Below, one piece after another: positions 42,674 through 49,130 of a stretch of DNA of 64,000 nucleotides. The stretch is from positions 1 through 64,000 of the forward strand of contig JAIBCN010000056.1 in the NCBI GenBank assembly GCA_019694155.1. Reading direction: 5' to 3'. Source of the stretch: Vicinamibacteria bacterium. GTDB lineage: Bacteria > Acidobacteriota > Vicinamibacteria > Fen-336 > JAGNNV01. The notes under the pieces were generated by a model. That model was not told where the DNA came from, searched no databases, and worked only from the letters and a program-made list of their open reading frames with translations. The position numbers and the translations under genes were made by a program. Positions within the stretch are counted from its first letter, which is position 1. Each line of letters opens with the position of its first letter.

Positions 42674-43438
42674 ATGACTCTGCTTGCATTTGTCACCCTC
42701 GGGCGCAACGGAGGCCCGGTGGACGCCCAAAGACTCGCGACGTCACTGCGTGAACGTTGGCGTCTGAAGGTCGACATGCGGGAAGGAGAACAGCAGGGCG
42801 ATCCGGGCGTTCTGGTCTTCGACCTCATGGGGTCCATGGCTACAGTAAGCCACATGCCAGGGCCGATTCCTTGGTCGGACCTGGCCGGACCGGCCGCTGC
42901 GGCCTGGCATTGGAAGGAGGCTACCGAGGTATTGGAGGCTCACAAGAGCCACCTGCTCGTGGGCCTGCTCCGTGATGACGGCTTACCGCCGCTCAAGCGG
43001 GCAATCATGCTCACGCTCCTTACGGCGAGCGTCATCGAGTGCGCATCTGACTGTACCGGTGTGTATTGGGGTAGCGGAACGGCGGTGACCCCTGCGGAGC
43101 GATTCGCGAGATCAGCGCAGCTGATGACGCCGGAGGAGTTGCCCCTGTTCTCGTGGATAGAGTTTCGCGTCTTCCAAGGGGAGGAGCCTGAAACCTGGTG
43201 CGTATTTACCACGGGCATGAAGGCGCTCGGGCACCTCGAAATCGAGGTACGCGATTCACGAGTGGGTGCCTCGGAGCTTGTCGATCGTGTCTATGGCATC
43301 GCGCACTATTTGACTCAGGCCGGGCCAGTTCTAAAGGACGGCGACACCGTCGGTGATAGCGACGAAGAGCGGATCCGTGTCCGGCACACTCCTTCTGCGT
43401 GGGACCGTGAGGGACCTGTGCTTAGGTTGGAAGTGTGA
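42674..43438 (+). CDS. Cassette 3: DUF4261-family protein
   Basis: 254 residues. Resembles DUF4261 proteins: LLAFVTLGRNGGPVD at the start, WHWKEATEVLEAHKSHLLVGLL, TASVIECASDCTGVYWGSGTAV, LPLFSWIEFRVF and TTGMKALGHLEIEVRDS. Predicted cytoplasmic. DUF4261 members are often linked to suppressor-of-fused-like and polymorphic toxin/immunity contexts, but no function is established. ATG 42674 is the best start; the frame is open back to the attC. Confidence 0.8.
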   Translation: MTLLAFVTLGRNGGPVDAQRLATSLRERWRLKVDMREGEQQGDPGVLVFDLMGSMATVSHMPGPIPWSDLAGPAAAAWHWKEATEVLEAHKSHLLVGLLRDDGLPPLKRAIMLTLLTASVIECASDCTGVYWGSGTAVTPAERFARSAQLMTPEELPLFSWIEFRVFQGEEPETWCVFTTGMKALGHLEIEVRDSRVGASELVDRVYGIAHYLTQAGPVLKDGDTVGDSDEERIRVRHTPSAWDREGPVLRLEV

Positions 43439-43474
43439 GCGGACGACTCATTGAGCGGGGTGGGTCGTGGGCGC

Positions 43475-43572
43475 CGTACAACAAAGGGTTGGAACGGACA
43501 AGGCGAGTTGGTGTGCCCGCTTCGCGGGCAGTCGTTAGAGTCTCGCCTTGCCGCTCAACCCAGTGTTCTGCG
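43475..43572 (+). other. attC site 3
   Basis: Arms CGTACAAC / GTTCTGCG, inner arms GGGTTG / CAACCC, then CAAGGCGAG / CTCGCCTTG. Same internal sequence family as attC 1 and 6, including the CCCGCTTCGCGGG central stem. Its 5' arm CCGTACAAC is the exact complement of the cassette-3 start (42601-42609). Confidence 0.92.
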
Positions 43573-43594
43573 GGCGTCGAGGTTCCGGCGAATC

Positions 43595-44029
43595 GTGTCT
43601 AGGCCCGTCCGATTGGCCTTCACAAATCTCGCGGCGGCGGTGGTTCTCAGTTGCGGAGAAGTGCCTCCTCCGGCGCCGGCTACGAAGGGGCCACCACTTG
43701 CTTGCACAGACCCGGCTCCACCGCCCGTGCCCATATTGAGTCGCCCCACCGATCCCTCTGATTGCCTGAGCCTCGCGAACCGCGAGGGCGGCGTGAGTGT
43801 TGTACTTGGGATCACCCGTGGTGGGAGAGCCAAGTCCGTAGCCGTTCTTATCGATCTCTGCCTGTCTCCCGATGGCAAGGTGCCTCCGCAGGTGACGCTC
43901 TCGGAAGGGGAGAAGGCCTGCATCCTTGAACGTGTTGCCACTTGGCGTTTCGCGGCTTTCGACACCTGCGCTTCGCAATCCGCGAACCTGACTATCCCTG
44001 GGACGCGATTTCCCTGTGGGGCTCGGTAG
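43595..44029 (+). CDS. Cassette 4: lipoprotein with TonB-C-like domain
   Basis: 144 residues from GTG 43595. The N-terminus is a lipoprotein signal (LAFTNLAAAVVLSCGE) with lipobox VLSC, followed by a Pro-rich spacer. The C-terminal domain (about 55-144) has GGVSVVLGITRGGRAKSVAVLID and EKACILERVATWRFAAFDTC, a TonB/AgmX-like pattern close to cassette 1 in layout. The upstream part of the open frame lies in attC 3. Confidence 0.72.
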   Translation: MSRPVRLAFTNLAAAVVLSCGEVPPPAPATKGPPLACTDPAPPPVPILSRPTDPSDCLSLANREGGVSVVLGITRGGRAKSVAVLIDLCLSPDGKVPPQVTLSEGEKACILERVATWRFAAFDTCASQSANLTIPGTRFPCGAR

Positions 44030-44060
44030 GATGCGTCGGGGAATGGTGTCCAACATCCAG

Positions 44061-44139
44061 CCGCAGAACAAAGAATTGGAGCGGACGAGGTCTACGCAGA
44101 CGGCCGAGGGCCCTCGCCGCTCAATTCAGTGTTAGCCGG
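44061..44139 (+). other. attC site 4
   Basis: Arms CCGCAGAAC / GTTAGCCGG, inner arms GAATTG / CAATTC, then GAGCGGACGAGG against CCTCGCCGCTC with one extra A. 79 nt, short-loop type like attC 8. Its 5' arm is the exact complement of the cassette-4 start (43565-43573). Confidence 0.92.
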
Positions 44140-44161
44140 ATATTCGAGGAGCTAGGCGTCG

Positions 44162-44512
44162 TTGAAGCTCTTTCCAAGCTGCGGCGAAAACCTCCCGCGC
44201 CCAGGGTGCTGCGATTGGCCGGTCCCTCTCTCTGACGCGTTGGCAATGGCCGGACTCATCGTGGTGTTCACGGCGCTCGGAATCGCATTCCGTCGGAGCA
44301 ACCGTGCCTGGCTTGTGCGGCTTGGGAGCTGTTTCCTGGGCCTGGCGGCTCTCGAACTGATCACCTTGAACCACGCGGGGCGGAACTGGGGGATCTTCCA
44401 GTGTGTTGGTGAACGGGCTGAGTACTATGATCGGGACTTCGTTTCCATGGTATGCATCGTCATGGGGATCGCCGCCGCAAGAGCAGCACACATGTTGGGG
44501 CGAAGGGGTTGA
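44162..44512 (+). CDS. Cassette 5: small membrane protein
   Basis: 116 residues from TTG 44162, which has GAGGAG about 10 nt upstream. Membrane helices at about 27-45 (ALAMAGLIVVFTALGIAF), 52-70 (LVRLGSCFLGLAALELITL) and 94-110 (MVCIVMGIAAARAAHML). Two Cys near the N-terminus (CGENLPRPGCC). ATG 44246 would be a shorter alternative start. No family recognised. Confidence 0.62.
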   Translation: MKLFPSCGENLPRPGCCDWPVPLSDALAMAGLIVVFTALGIAFRRSNRAWLVRLGSCFLGLAALELITLNHAGRNWGIFQCVGERAEYYDRDFVSMVCIVMGIAAARAAHMLGRRG

Positions 44513-44520
44513 ACCTCCAA

Positions 44521-44636
44521 CCGGCTAACAAGGGCTTGCACCAGACAAAGGCCGCGAGGTGTGCCCCCGCAGCCGTACTCTCGCGGGGGCAGTCGTTGAA
44601 GGCGGCCTTTGCAGGTGAAGCCCGGTGTTATCCCGG
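44521..44636 (+). other. attC site 5
   Basis: Arms CCGGCTAAC / GTTATCCCGG; inner arms GGGCTT / AAGCCC, then AAAGGCCGC / GCGGCCTTT, and a long GC-rich central stem (GCCCCCGC / GCGGGGGC). 116 nt, the long type shared with attC 7. Its 5' arm is the exact complement of the cassette-5 start (44131-44139). Confidence 0.9.
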
Positions 44637-44645
44637 CCTGATGGC

Positions 44646-45086
44646 ATGAAGCTACGGCAGAGAATAGGCGCCCTCGTTCTTGGGGTGGTCGTCGTGTTCG
44701 GCGGCTGGCTCGTCAAGGACAACTGGTGGCCCTCGGGCTCAGACAATGTGAATCGAGTCACGGACGGTACGCCGCTGAAGGCGATAATCGTTTGCACAAT
44801 GGAGAACGAAGTCTTGTGGCGCATCGTCGCGCCGGCAAACACCTCTCTGCTTGGTGCGATCGCCTATGGCTCCGTCCCACCAGGTTTCCTGCAAGAAGTA
44901 CCACCTGGGGGAATGCCGCCTCGAGACTTTCTGCCAGAGGAAACTCTCCAAGTGCGCAATCTGAGCGCTACCGAGGAGATGGGAATCACAGGAGTTGCCA
45001 CAGGTGTGCGCAAGCTTCGCTCCGTAGCTCAGTGGGGTGGCAGGCGTCGCCCGGCGCCCCTAGATTGCCGACCGGAGGACTCCTAG
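44646..45086 (+). CDS. Cassette 6: membrane-anchored protein, unknown
   Basis: 146 residues from ATG 44646. One N-terminal membrane helix at about 7-24 (IGALVLGVVVVFGGWLV), then an exported domain (VTDGTPLKAIIVCTMENEVLWRIVAPANTSLLGAIAYGSVPPGF). No known family recognised; the soluble part looks folded rather than repetitive. The last residues become Arg/Pro-rich shortly before the attC. Confidence 0.68.
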   Translation: MKLRQRIGALVLGVVVVFGGWLVKDNWWPSGSDNVNRVTDGTPLKAIIVCTMENEVLWRIVAPANTSLLGAIAYGSVPPGFLQEVPPGGMPPRDFLPEETLQVRNLSATEEMGITGVATGVRKLRSVAQWGGRRRPAPLDCRPEDS

Positions 45087-45106
45087 TCGTGAGGCCTCGG
45101 AAGCGG

Positions 45107-45206
45107 CGGGATAACAATGCGTTGGAACGGACAAGGCGAGGTGGTGCGCCCGCTTCGCGGGCAGTCGTTGGAGTCTCGCCTTGCCGCTCAACGCAGTGTT
45201 GTACAG
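45107..45206 (+). other. attC site 6
   Basis: Arms CGGGATAAC / GTTGTACAG, inner TGCGTTG / CAACGCA, then CAAGGCGAG / CTCGCCTTG with extra unpaired bases; central CCCGCTTCGCGGG. 100 nt, nearly identical to attC 1 and 3 inside. Its 5' arm complements the cassette-6 start (44627-44635) exactly. Confidence 0.93.
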
Positions 45207-45252
45207 GCAATTGTGCACGCGAGGCGTTGGCAGCGGCGGTGCAAGAGTTCCA

Positions 45253-46185
45253 ATGAAGGGGGCTACCGAGACAGACTTTCGGAGTCGAATGCCAGGAGCG
45301 GGCAAGGCGTTCGTGTTGGTAACGACTGGGGCTGTCCCCCTTGCCGAAGAAGCAAAGGTCGCACACAGCGCGCTGGCGAATGCCATCGATAGGGTAGGCG
45401 GGTATCTGCTTGAAGACGGCGTCCCTGGTGCGCTGCCGACTGGCTTCGCAGACCTGATGCAGCGGCGCGAGGCCGGGGCGCTTTGGGAGCAGGCGTGCCC
45501 AGTGCCAAGGGGACGAGCACGGTCGAGGCAATTCATGAAGTTGCCCGTCAGCATGATGGTTTACCAAGGCTTTCCATGCTGGTTTGCTGGCGGAAGGTCA
45601 TACACTCTGGATCTCTTCAACCCCGGCAACGAGCTTGGGCTTTCGAGCGGGGGTGGAGAGCGAGCGTGGGCGGTGGTCGTCTGGCCTCATACGCAGGGTG
45701 GGTTTTCGGCGGTCCGCGAGGAGAGGCGAATGGTCATCTCCGCGCCGGATCCTCTTTCTGAGAAAGTGGTTCAGCCAGCCCCCGAGGATCCGCCAAGACG
45801 CGGAGGCCTGGGCCTCTTCGCGGACCTTGTGGGGGCGGTTGCGACCGCTATCGATGCCGACTTTGGCCTAGCTGGAACAGGCTTGGCTCAACTCGCGATT
45901 CAGTCACGGGCCGAACCAGGGTCCGTTGGCGCGCTCAGCGACTGGGTACTGCCATTCATGCTTCTTCGGCGAGAGCGTGAGCTACCAGGGGTGCGTCTAC
46001 TCGCGGCCGATAAGGACGTTGAAATGACGAACAGCGAGGGATGGTGGCAAGTTGTTTGGGAGTCTGAGAAGCACCGCCTGATTTGGGCAGCGCTCCGGCA
46101 CCGGCAAGAAGGATTTCCGGACGGCGCGCCAACCGCCATAACGGCATTAGCCCGGAGCCTAGGCCGGAGGTCGTTCCTAGCCTGA
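45253..46185 (+). CDS. Cassette 7, first gene: unknown 310-residue protein
   Basis: 310 residues from ATG 45253, predicted cytoplasmic and mixed alpha/beta: AFVLVTTGAVPLAEEAKVAHSALANAIDRVGGYLLEDG, ERAWAVVVWPHTQGGFSAV, LGLFADLVGAVATAIDADFGLAG and VLPFMLLRRERELPGVRLLAADKDVEMTNSEGWW. I recognise no domain. It is one of the largest cassette genes and shares its cassette with the zinc-finger gene at 46250; no attC separates them. Confidence 0.72.
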   Translation: MKGATETDFRSRMPGAGKAFVLVTTGAVPLAEEAKVAHSALANAIDRVGGYLLEDGVPGALPTGFADLMQRREAGALWEQACPVPRGRARSRQFMKLPVSMMVYQGFPCWFAGGRSYTLDLFNPGNELGLSSGGGERAWAVVVWPHTQGGFSAVREERRMVISAPDPLSEKVVQPAPEDPPRRGGLGLFADLVGAVATAIDADFGLAGTGLAQLAIQSRAEPGSVGALSDWVLPFMLLRRERELPGVRLLAADKDVEMTNSEGWWQVVWESEKHRLIWAALRHRQEGFPDGAPTAITALARSLGRRSFLA

Positions 46186-46249
46186 ATTGTAGAGAGGTGA
46201 CGAACACACGGGGTGTGACCAGAGAAGGCTGGCGCGGCGTTCCGGAGCG

Positions 46250-46642
46250 ATGGAAACAGGAGAGTGCATTGGGACCTCGCCGCTCCAGCCGGTTGGGCGA
46301 GTCCCTCGCGCCGCTATTTGCGAGGATGCAGATGGCGAAATCCTGCTCCTGTTTTGCGATGCGGCATGGGGTTCCCTTGCGTGCGTGACGCAGAAGTCGG
46401 TTCAACACGCGAAAGCCCGCGTGGCGCGGATGTACCCGGGCTCCTCGAAGCACTGGCGAAATGCCAGAGTGACCAAAGCCCGTGCGGCGCAGTATCTTCA
46501 GCCTGTGTGGGCAAGACACCGCTGCCTTTTCTGCCTCAGGACGCCTCTTGAGCACGAGGCCTCGGTGTTCAGCAAAGGGCGCGGCCGAATCTGTGGAACG
46601 TGCGTGGCAGAATTCGCTCAGGATCTGAGCGAGGCGTCGTGA
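46250..46642 (+). CDS. Cassette 7, second gene: ClpX-type zinc-finger protein
   Basis: 130 residues from ATG 46250. Residues about 92-123 (CLFCLRTPLEHEASVFSKGR, then ICGTCVAEF) match the C4 zinc-binding domain found at the N-terminus of ClpX, with both C-x-x-C pairs intact. The first ~85 residues (ICEDADGEILLLFCDAAWGSL) are unfamiliar. In other proteins this zinc finger mediates dimerisation and substrate or adaptor recognition, so a proteolysis adaptor is conceivable. Confidence 0.72.
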   Translation: METGECIGTSPLQPVGRVPRAAICEDADGEILLLFCDAAWGSLACVTQKSVQHAKARVARMYPGSSKHWRNARVTKARAAQYLQPVWARHRCLFCLRTPLEHEASVFSKGRGRICGTCVAEFAQDLSEAS

Positions 46643-46653
46643 ACAATCGGCGG

Positions 46654-46768
46654 CTGTACAACAACGGGTTGCAACCGACAAGGTCCGCAAGGAGTGGCCC
46701 CTCCGCCTTCCGCTCGTGGGGCCAGTCGTTGAGGGCGGCCCTTGCGGCTGAACCCGGGTGTTGGGCAG
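46654..46768 (+). other. attC site 7
   Basis: Arms CTGTACAAC / GTTGGGCAG, inner GGGTTG / AACCCG region, then CAAGGTCCGC / GCGGCCCTTG with unpaired bases, and a long central stem (TGGCCCC / GGGGCCA). 115 nt. Its 5' arm complements the cassette-7 start (45198-45206) exactly. Confidence 0.9.
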
Positions 46769-46788
46769 CCGATCGGTGTGGGTCGAGT

Positions 46789-47799
46789 ATGCGCACCGTC
46801 GCCTGGAAGGCGGCGGCCTACCTAGCTCTCTGGGCGACGCTCTACTCCGAGGCACGAGCCCACGAGTTGGCGTCGATGGGCGCGGGCGCCCTTGTTTCGA
46901 CCACTCAGGCATCAACGCCGAGAGCGCCAACCACTCCCACTCCCTGCTCGGCCGAAACGCTGAAGATCGCGAGCGACGCAGCGAAGGCAATCAGTGCCGC
47001 TGCATTTGGCAAGGTGGACAAAGCTGCTGAGCCACTTTGGAAGATCGGACGCTGTGCGTATCCGGCCCTCCCCGCGCTGTTCCTCGCAACTCGCCGGGAA
47101 CAGGCCTTGGAGGATGTCTGGACTATGAGAGAGGGGCGCGGCATCGACGCAGGGGGGGCAACTCTCGGTGTTCTGCGGCAGTCAGGTGAACTTGGGCTCC
47201 CCGCTATGCGTGTTGCGCTCTCGAGGGGCGGAGCGCTCGAGCAACTCATCGTCCTTGAATTCATCTCGGACGGCAGGCAGGACCTCGCGGCATCGCTGCT
47301 GCCGGAGCTGACAAGCGTTGCTACCACGACCATCGTCGCATCGGCGGAGGGCCGCGACGACTTGAACCAGCGAGGCCTGGCCGCGGAATTGCTCGGGGCT
47401 GCAGGTGCGCGAGGCATTCCGTTCTTGATTCAAGTCCTAAAGGTGCGCACGAGCGCCGACGGCAGGGAGAGTGCCATGGTTGCCTTGGCTGGGCTTGGGC
47501 CACTAGCCGCGGAAGCCGTTCCCGCCCTAATAGAGGAACTGGATTATGAGGTTCATCGGGTCGACCCTCGGGCCGAGCCAATTGCCGTGCAGACATACGC
47601 ATGGGCCCTTGGGGCGATTGGCCCGTCGGCGAGGGCTGCTCTCCCCGCCCTCTACGACGCGCTGAAGCTGAGCGATGAAAGCCTTTTTCAGCAGGGCGTC
47701 AAGGATGCCATTTCAAAGATCGAGGGCCGCACGGCGCCTTTTCCCTCTCCAAAGCCGATCGAGGCTGGCGGGGCGGCCATTCGCAATCGATGGAGTTGA
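46789..47799 (+). CDS. Cassette 8, first gene: exported HEAT-repeat protein
   Basis: 336 residues from ATG 46789. Signal peptide at about 1-24 (AAAYLALWATLYSEARA). Alpha-helical repeats of HEAT/PBS-lyase type follow: LGVLRQSGELGLPAMRVAL, RGLAAELLGAAGARGIPFLIQVL, AMVALAGLGPLAAEAVPALIEEL and YAWALGAIGPSARAALPALYDAL. HEAT repeats usually mediate protein-protein contacts. A periplasmic scaffold or adaptor is likely; the partner is unknown. Confidence 0.78.
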   Translation: MRTVAWKAAAYLALWATLYSEARAHELASMGAGALVSTTQASTPRAPTTPTPCSAETLKIASDAAKAISAAAFGKVDKAAEPLWKIGRCAYPALPALFLATRREQALEDVWTMREGRGIDAGGATLGVLRQSGELGLPAMRVALSRGGALEQLIVLEFISDGRQDLAASLLPELTSVATTTIVASAEGRDDLNQRGLAAELLGAAGARGIPFLIQVLKVRTSADGRESAMVALAGLGPLAAEAVPALIEELDYEVHRVDPRAEPIAVQTYAWALGAIGPSARAALPALYDALKLSDESLFQQGVKDAISKIEGRTAPFPSPKPIEAGGAAIRNRWS

Positions 47800-47826
47800 C
47801 CGGGTTGAAAGCATGAGCGCGCTGCG

Positions 47827-48156
47827 ATGGAGGCGGCAGTGACAGCGGAGCCTCTCCGAGTGGAGGGTTCATTCGGGGCTAGGTTTGTAGCCGAGGCCCA
47901 GCGTTTGGGAGTGCCGCTCTCAGCCGCGCAGGCCGAGCGCTTGAGTAGGGGCACAAAGGGGCAGATCATGCTGGCGGTGGAGAAGAAGCTCCCGTCGCTC
48001 AACCCAGAGATCCTGCGTTTGCTCAGTCGGCGTGGCCCAGAGGCACTCGCCAGGGAGCTATCGAGTCGGAGCAGGACCGAGGGTGGACTCCTGGCAACCG
48101 CCGGAGAGGTGGTTGACGTTGCGTATGCGGTAGACATTTTGGGGGCGGTTTTGTAG
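47827..48156 (+). CDS. Cassette 8, second gene: small unknown protein
   Basis: 109 residues, mostly helical and charged: GSFGARFVAEAQRLGVPLSAAQAERLSRGTKGQIMLAV, then PEILRLLSRRGPEALARELSSRS and a hydrophobic C-terminus (VVDVAYAVDILGAVL). No domain recognised. It follows the HEAT gene by 27 bp with no attC between, so the two probably travelled together. Confidence 0.6.
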   Translation: MEAAVTAEPLRVEGSFGARFVAEAQRLGVPLSAAQAERLSRGTKGQIMLAVEKKLPSLNPEILRLLSRRGPEALARELSSRSRTEGGLLATAGEVVDVAYAVDILGAVL

Positions 48157-48185
48157 GGGCTCGATGCGTCGTGAACAACAACCGG

Positions 48186-48264
48186 CTGCACAACAAGGAA
48201 TTGGAGCGGACGTGGTCCTCGCAGACGGACTGGGGCCCACGCCGCTCAATTCAGTGTTAGAACC
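48186..48264 (+). other. attC site 8
   Basis: Arms CTGCACAAC / GTTAGAACC, inner GAATTG / CAATTC, then GAGCGGACGTGG against CCACGCCGCTC with one extra A. Close to attC 4 inside. The 5' arm complements the cassette-8 start (46760-46771) at 11 of 12 positions. 79 nt. Confidence 0.9.
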
Positions 48265-48313
48265 ACGCAGCCCCGATCGCCGCGTTCGATAAGGACAATC
48301 TGCTAGGCCGCTG

Positions 48314-48691
48314 ATGAACTTTCTGTTCTTACTCTTCCCGGCCGTCGCCCAAACAGTCATCTACGGGTCGTACGTCGAGGGGCCCATCCCGCAGGGGCTG
48401 ATCCTTGTGGGCTGCCTCTTGCCTTTCTACGTGCCGTCCACTCTTCACTTTTGCAGAGTTCCACTTTTTGCACATGAGAGGCATCACCGAATATGGCTCT
48501 TCAGCATGATCTGGTTCGGAATCCTCGCTGTTGGGGCAGAACTTCTCCTCGCCTTCGGAAGCCCCAAGACGACCGTGCATGGCCCAGTAGCCCTTCGAAT
48601 GGTCATGCACTCGGGATGGTATGGATTTGTTCAGCTGGCCCGAAGCTATCGGGACTGGGACTCCGAGTGGCGGCGTCTAACAATGCAGTGA
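48314..48691 (+). CDS. Cassette 9: small membrane protein
   Basis: 125 residues. Membrane helices at about 2-20 (NFLFLLFPAVAQTVIYGSY), 27-44 (GLILVGCLLPFYVPSTL) and 58-78 (LFSMIWFGILAVGAELLLAF), then a soluble tail with Trp/Arg (WRRLTMQ). No family recognised. The stop codon lies inside the attC 9 5' arm, a usual arrangement in cassettes. Confidence 0.68.
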   Translation: MNFLFLLFPAVAQTVIYGSYVEGPIPQGLILVGCLLPFYVPSTLHFCRVPLFAHERHHRIWLFSMIWFGILAVGAELLLAFGSPKTTVHGPVALRMVMHSGWYGFVQLARSYRDWDSEWRRLTMQ

Positions 48692-48740
48692 ACCTGACGA
48701 AGTCCTCCCAGACGGACCGTGGCGTTCGCAGGTTATGAGC
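48673..48740 (+). other. attC-like site 9 (degenerate)
   Basis: 5' side GCGTCTAACAATGCAGTGAAC, 3' side GTTCGCAGGTTATGAGC. Arms pair only partly (TAAC / GTTA), but the AACAATGC / GGTTATG context and spacing fit. The cassette-9 ends agree at 7 of 9 positions (48256-48264 against this 5' arm). 68 nt. Confidence 0.65.
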
Positions 48741-49121
48741 AGTTTCGACGGGCCTGCGACGGGCGGAAGCCTACGCCCGTGCCGGGCAGTCTGCGGAGGC
48801 GACGCCTCAATCAGAATGGAATGGACCGCGTGTCGGGCGCTGAGGTTGGTTTTGCCCTCGTTGGCTGAAGTTGCCAAACTCAGAACGGAGCTGGACGGAG
48901 TCGCTGTCACCTTGGATCGACAGAAACCCGATAGGGCGGGATTGCGCTCAAGAGGACAGGAGGCCTTCCATCGAGTGGCGAGTGTCCGCGCACGGGGCGT
49001 AGAACAACCCGACGCAACCGACGAGGGTGCTCGGGATGCGTCCGGCCTTCGGCGGACGCATCATTCATTAGGGCCCCTCGCGGCTGATCGCGAGTGTCCT
49101 ACGGGCTTGGCGGCGGCCTGA
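48735..49121 (+). CDS. Cassette 10: doubtful 128-residue reading frame
   Basis: Begins with ATG 3 nt after the cassette junction (48732/48733) and runs through attC 10, stopping at 49121. The translation is Arg/Ala/Gly-rich with no visible domain or hydrophobic core (GLRSRGQEAFHRVASVRARG), and no ribosome-binding site is evident. It may be a non-coding or decayed cassette; kept with low confidence because cassettes usually carry one gene. Confidence 0.3.
   Translation: MSSFDGPATGGSLRPCRAVCGGDASIRMEWTACRALRLVLPSLAEVAKLRTELDGVAVTLDRQKPDRAGLRSRGQEAFHRVASVRARGVEQPDATDEGARDASGLRRTHHSLGPLAADRECPTGLAAA
48998..49103 (+). other. attC-like site 10 (degenerate, right end)
   Basis: 5' side CGTAGAACAACCCGACG, then CGACGAGGG; 3' side CCCCTCGCGG, then GTGTCCTACG. 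Outer arms CGTAGAAC / GTCCTACG pair at most positions, and the central region has TGCGTCCG / CGGACGCA. The core reads GTC instead of GTT, so it may no longer be active. Last attC-like site seen. Confidence 0.65.
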
Positions 49122-49130
49122 AGGGTCAGC

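Larger units (their letters stand above)
41488..49103 (+). mobile_element. Integrase-less integron cassette array (ten cassettes, ten attC sites)
   Basis: Ten tandem units, each with one or two plus-strand genes followed by an attC-like site. Cassette boundaries at G/TT: 41488/9, 42091/2, 42601/2, 43565/6, 44131/2, 44627/8, 45198/9, 46760/1, 48256/7, 48732/3, 49096/7. The end of each cassette (5' arm of its attC) is complementary to its own start: 9 of 9 bases for cassettes 2-7, 8 of 9 for cassette 1, 11 of 12 for cassette 8, 7 of 9 for cassette 9, weak for 10. This is the signature of units that circularised and inserted by integron recombination. No intI gene or attI is visible, so it fits the 'cluster of attC sites lacking integrase' class. 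Base composition is less GC-rich than the flanks. Confidence 0.93.

Noticed and set aside
42402..42677. Plus-strand 91-codon frame over attC 2
   Set aside because: It mostly reads attC sequence and ends in the true cassette-3 region; no ribosome-binding site or domain.
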